A stretch of DNA of 6,649 nucleotides from an uncultured Clostridia bacterium (GTDB lineage Bacteria; Bacillota; Clostridia; Lachnospirales; Anaerotignaceae). Under the pieces are notes generated by a model. The model was not told the DNA's origin. It did not search any database and worked only from the letters and a program-made list of their open reading frames with translations. The translations under genes were made by a program, and so were the position numbers. The DNA lies in assembly GCA_947036475.1 (NCBI GenBank), contig CAMQRG010000112.1, forward strand, positions 1 through 6,649, in the 5' to 3' direction. This document shows positions 4,379 to 6,649 of the stretch, in pieces. Positions within the stretch are counted from its first letter, which is position 1. Each line of letters begins with the position of its first letter.

Positions 4379-5410
4379 TTACCTTTCCCCCAGCTTCAAA
4401 TTCGGGTTCGCGTTCAAATCCCAACCGTCCCGCACACCTGCCAGGTATTCATAATACGCCGCACAGCCAATCATCGCAGCGTTATCTGTGCAAAGCACCG
4501 GTGAAGGGATATGCAGCGAAAGCCCTTCCCTTTCACATGCTGCACGCATACCCACCCGCAGCGCACTGTTCGATGCCACGCCGCCAGCCAGCGCAACCTG
4601 TTCCATGCCACGCTCCTTTGCCGCCTTGACCGTCTTTTCCACCAGCACCTCCACGACAGACTGCTGAAAGCTCGCTGCAATATCCTCCGGCACAATCGGC
4701 TCGCCCGTCATTTTCTGTTTATTTACATAATTCAAAACTGCCGATTTCAGCCCGCTGAAACTGAAATCATAGCTTTCCTCCTCCAGAAATACCCGCGGGA
4801 ATCTGACCGCGTTGGGGTCACCCTTTTTCGCCGCCGCGTCTATCTTCGGTCCACCGGGATAGCCCATGCCAATGGCGCGCGCCACTTTATCATATGCTTC
4901 ACCCGCCGCATCGTCCCTTGTGCGCCCCAGAATTTCATATTTCCCGTAATCCGAAACTTGCACAAGATGCGAATGTCCGCCGGAAACCACCAGCGCGATA
5001 TACGGCGGTTCAAATGTTTTATCCTCAATATAATTCGCGCAGATATGCCCTTCGATATGGTGGACACCAATCAGGGGCTTATCCGCCGCGAACGCAATCG
5101 CTTTCGCCTCCGCCACACCAACCAGCAGCGCACCCACAAGTCCCGGCCCATATGTCACGCCAACAGCGTCCATCTCCGCCAGCGTCATACCCGCGTCCGC
5201 CAGAGCCTGCCTGATTACGCTGTCGATATTCTCAATATGCTTGCGGGAGGCAATCTCCGGCACCACTCCGCCGTAAAGCGTATGCAGGGCAATCTGCGAT
5301 GAAATCACGTTGGAAAGCACCCAACGCCCGTTTTTCACCACAGCCGCCGCCGTTTCATCGCAGGAGCTTTCCACCGCCAATATATAAATGTCTTTTTCCT
5401 GTTTTTCCAT
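4379..5410 (-). CDS. tsaD: tRNA N6-adenosine threonylcarbamoyltransferase
   Basis: Transfers the threonylcarbamoyl group from TC-AMP to A37 of ANN-decoding tRNAs (t6A), working with TsaB and TsaE in bacteria. The 343-aa product has the usual length and an ASKHA fold. ILAVESSCDETAAAVV (10-25) is the phosphate-1 motif and VVPEIASRKH (49-58) is conserved. The metal ligands are H118 and H122 in HIEGH and D309 in CTDNAAMIG. SGGHSHL (143-149), DDAAGEAYDKVAR (166-178), GYPGGP (183-188), FSFSGLKSA (216-224) and GGVASN (276-281) are intact. The ATG at 5408-5410 has GGAGG seven bases upstream. An in-frame start at 5458 would overlap rnz and adds residues unlike the family. It lies 14 bp after rnz, so the two are probably cotranscribed. 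tsaB and tsaE are not in this window. Confidence 0.97.
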   Translation of the reverse strand: MEKQEKDIYILAVESSCDETAAAVVKNGRWVLSNVISSQIALHTLYGGVVPEIASRKHIENIDSVIRQALADAGMTLAEMDAVGVTYGPGLVGALLVGVAEAKAIAFAADKPLIGVHHIEGHICANYIEDKTFEPPYIALVVSGGHSHLVQVSDYGKYEILGRTRDDAAGEAYDKVARAIGMGYPGGPKIDAAAKKGDPNAVRFPRVFLEEESYDFSFSGLKSAVLNYVNKQKMTGEPIVPEDIAASFQQSVVEVLVEKTVKAAKERGMEQVALAGGVASNSALRVGMRAACEREGLSLHIPSPVLCTDNAAMIGCAAYYEYLAGVRDGWDLNANPNLKLGER

Positions 5411-5424
5411 CTGCCCGCCTCCGC

Positions 5425-6342
5425 TTATTCTTCTTTCGGAAATTCTATTGTAATCCATTTTCGTTCTTCGCCCAGTTCCGCCTGCGGAAAGATTGCCCGC
5501 GCGTTTTCGAGATAATCCTCCGGATTATTCAGGGAAGGGCTGAAATGCGTCAGCCAGAGCCGCTGCACGCCGGCCTCCCGCGCCAGCGAAGCCGCCTCGG
5601 AAAACAACATATGTTTATTCTCCCGCGCCTTTGCCTTTTTTTCTTCCTCGCCATACATACCTTCACAGATAAAAAGCTGCGCGCCCTCCACGAAGCCCTT
5701 CAGCCTGCCGACCGGACGGCTGTCCGTACAGTATGCCACAGAAATGCCCCTGCGTTCATCGCCCAGTACCTGTTCCGCCGTATAGGTCTGCCCTTCGTGT
5801 TCCACACGCCCTTCCTTTTGCAGCCTTCCCCAAAGGGGCTTGGGCAGGTTCAGCTTTTCCGCCTTTTTCACATCGAACCGCCCCCTGCGCCGAAGGTCTA
5901 TCCGGTAAGCATAACATTTCACCATATGGTCGGCCGGACAAAAGGCAATGCTGAATTCCCCTGCCTGCACAGGGTTCGGCATTTCTTTATCCAGTTCAAT
6001 AAATTCTATGGGGAACGGCAGTTCCGGTGCAATACGCGTCAGCCCTTCCACGATATGCCGCAGACCCGCAGGGCCTATCATCGTCAGCGGCTCTTCCCGC
6101 CCCGCATTGCCAATGGTCAGCAAGAGCCCTGGCAAACCGGAGATATGGTCGGCGTGGAAATGGGTAATGCAGATTACGTCAATGGCTTTGAAGCCCCAGC
6201 CCAGCATTTTCATCGTCACCTGCGTGCCTTCGCCGCAGTCAACCAGAAGCATTCTTCCGTTCAGTCTTGCCAGCATTGCCGTCAGAAAACGGCTCGGCAT
6301 CGGCATCATGCCCCCCGTTCCCAGCAAACAAATATCTATCAT
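5425..6342 (-). CDS. rnz: Ribonuclease Z (tRNase Z)
   Basis: Metallo-beta-lactamase endonuclease that cuts tRNA precursors on the 3' side of the discriminator, mainly those without an encoded CCA. It is 305 aa, typical of the short bacterial form. Zinc ligands and catalytic residues visible are H61, H63, D65 and H66 in THFHADH; H139 in PADHMVKCYAYR; D207 in CTDSRP; and H266 in LTHFSPS. H244 (NKHMLFSEA) is the conserved histidine near the end. The segment ~150-200 (RRGRFDVKKAEKLNLPKPLWGRLQKEG) fits the flexible tRNA-binding arm. TDSRP replaces the commoner GDTRP. A GTG three bases upstream (6343-6345) is an alternative start; ATG at 6340-6342 is preferred because the product then begins MIDICLLGTGG. 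AAAGGAG lies eight bases upstream. The gap to the HTH gene is 48 bp without a terminator; the gap to tsaD is 14 bp. Confidence 0.94.
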   Translation of the reverse strand: MIDICLLGTGGMMPMPSRFLTAMLARLNGRMLLVDCGEGTQVTMKMLGWGFKAIDVICITHFHADHISGLPGLLLTIGNAGREEPLTMIGPAGLRHIVEGLTRIAPELPFPIEFIELDKEMPNPVQAGEFSIAFCPADHMVKCYAYRIDLRRRGRFDVKKAEKLNLPKPLWGRLQKEGRVEHEGQTYTAEQVLGDERRGISVAYCTDSRPVGRLKGFVEGAQLFICEGMYGEEEKKAKARENKHMLFSEAASLAREAGVQRLWLTHFSPSLNNPEDYLENARAIFPQAELGEERKWITIEFPKEE

Positions 6343-6390
6343 CACATTTTCTCCTTTGTTTTATTTCTTAATTATCATACCGTAAATTTG

Positions 6391-6588
6391 TCAGAACGTT
6401 ATTTCCAGAACGTCCTCAATCCCGCATTCCAGCTCACGACAGATGTTTTCAATGATTTTCAAATTAACAGGCTCATTTTTTCCCAGCTTGGCCAAAGTCG
6501 CGTTGCTGATTCCGATTCTGTCCCGAAGCTCTGTTTTGTTCATATGCTTATCAATCAGTAATTTCCAGAGTCTATCATAGCAAATCAC
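6391..6588 (-). CDS. Small Cro/C1-type HTH transcriptional regulator
   Basis: A 65-aa protein consisting of little more than one HTH domain of the XRE class, similar in layout to Bacillus YozG. Residues 1-15 (MICYDRLWKLLIDKH) form helix 1. TELRDRIGISNATLAKLGKNEPV (19-41) is the helix-turn-helix, with recognition helix around ISNATLAKLGKN. LKIIENICRELECGIEDVLEI (43-63) forms the closing helices. There is no ligand-binding or dimerisation domain. The start is GTG (6586-6588), supported by a strong GGAGGAGG five bases upstream. Targets are unknown; it may regulate its own transcript, which probably continues into rnz and tsaD since no terminator separates them. The C-terminal codons contain a direct repeat CAGAACGT at 6392-6399 and 6407-6414, possibly fortuitous. 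Confidence 0.9.
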   Translation of the reverse strand: MICYDRLWKLLIDKHMNKTELRDRIGISNATLAKLGKNEPVNLKIIENICRELECGIEDVLEITF

Positions 6589-6613
6589 AGGCTCCTCCTC
6601 CTCTTCTCAGCCT

Positions 6614-6643
6614 ACTATAACATAATAATTCTTTTTCTGTCAA
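6614..6643 (-). promoter_or_regulatory. Sigma70-type promoter for the HTH-rnz-tsaD transcript
   Basis: TTGACA (6638-6643) is a perfect -35 box. TATAGT (6614-6619) is a five-of-six -10 box at 18-bp spacing, and the spacer is AT-rich. Transcription should start around 6605-6608, giving a leader of ~20 bases that carries the AGGAGGAGGAG ribosome binding site. This is by far the best promoter in the window. Confidence 0.85.
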
Positions 6644-6649
6644 TCCTAT

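Noticed and set aside
5411..5458. Upstream start for tsaD
   Set aside because: It would overlap the end of rnz, has no good ribosome binding site, and adds residues not seen in TsaD; the ATG at 5408-5410 has GGAGG at correct spacing.
6392..6414. Direct repeat CAGAACGT as an operator
   Set aside because: It lies within the last codons of the HTH gene and consists of only two copies; chance cannot be excluded and no promoter with good spacing overlaps it.
5299..6561. 420-codon open frame on the plus strand
   Set aside because: Antisense to rnz and the start of tsaD, with no ribosome binding site and no recognisable domain.

Overview
The first 47 bases are not genomic. They are Illumina Nextera library sequence (end of P7, an 8-base index matching N709, the read-2 adapter and the Tn5 mosaic end), left at the contig edge by read-through of a short insert. 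The remaining ~6.6 kb looks like the chromosome of a Clostridia-type Bacillota, probably a gut anaerobe. The support is strong GGAGG ribosome binding sites before almost every gene, intermediate GC, a T-box leader, a yjdF-type riboswitch, a pspA/ydjI pair, and many GC-rich palindromic intergenic elements. This placement is an inference from gene content and style; no marker fixes the genus.

All seven genes lie on the minus strand, so the window reads right to left. A sigma70-type promoter at the right edge drives a small Cro/C1-type HTH regulator, followed closely by rnz (RNase Z, tRNA 3'-end processing) and tsaD (tRNA t6A37 synthesis). A 351-bp gap holds two tandem copies of a ~120-bp hairpin-rich repeat. 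Next comes a tight three-gene cluster: pspA, a YdjI-like SPFH protein with two zinc ribbons, and a GNAT acetyltransferase. A second gap (386 bp) holds another structured repeat and then the leader of yjdF, which has the position and folding features expected of the azaaromatic-sensing yjdF riboswitch. yjdF is followed after 10 bp by ispF (MEP isoprenoid pathway). Directly after the ispF stop is a T-box leader with a clear antiterminator and terminator. The aminoacyl-tRNA synthetase gene it should control lies beyond the contig end; cysS is the best guess.

The genes are familiar housekeeping, stress and tRNA-metabolism families, and I see no defence system, CRISPR array, insertion sequence or phage gene. 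The more unusual content is between the genes. Hairpins with a nearly fixed three-base loop but completely different, fully complementary stems occur five times. The two long repeat copies differ in stems in ways that keep base pairing only in minus-strand RNA. ispF sits between two RNA regulatory elements.
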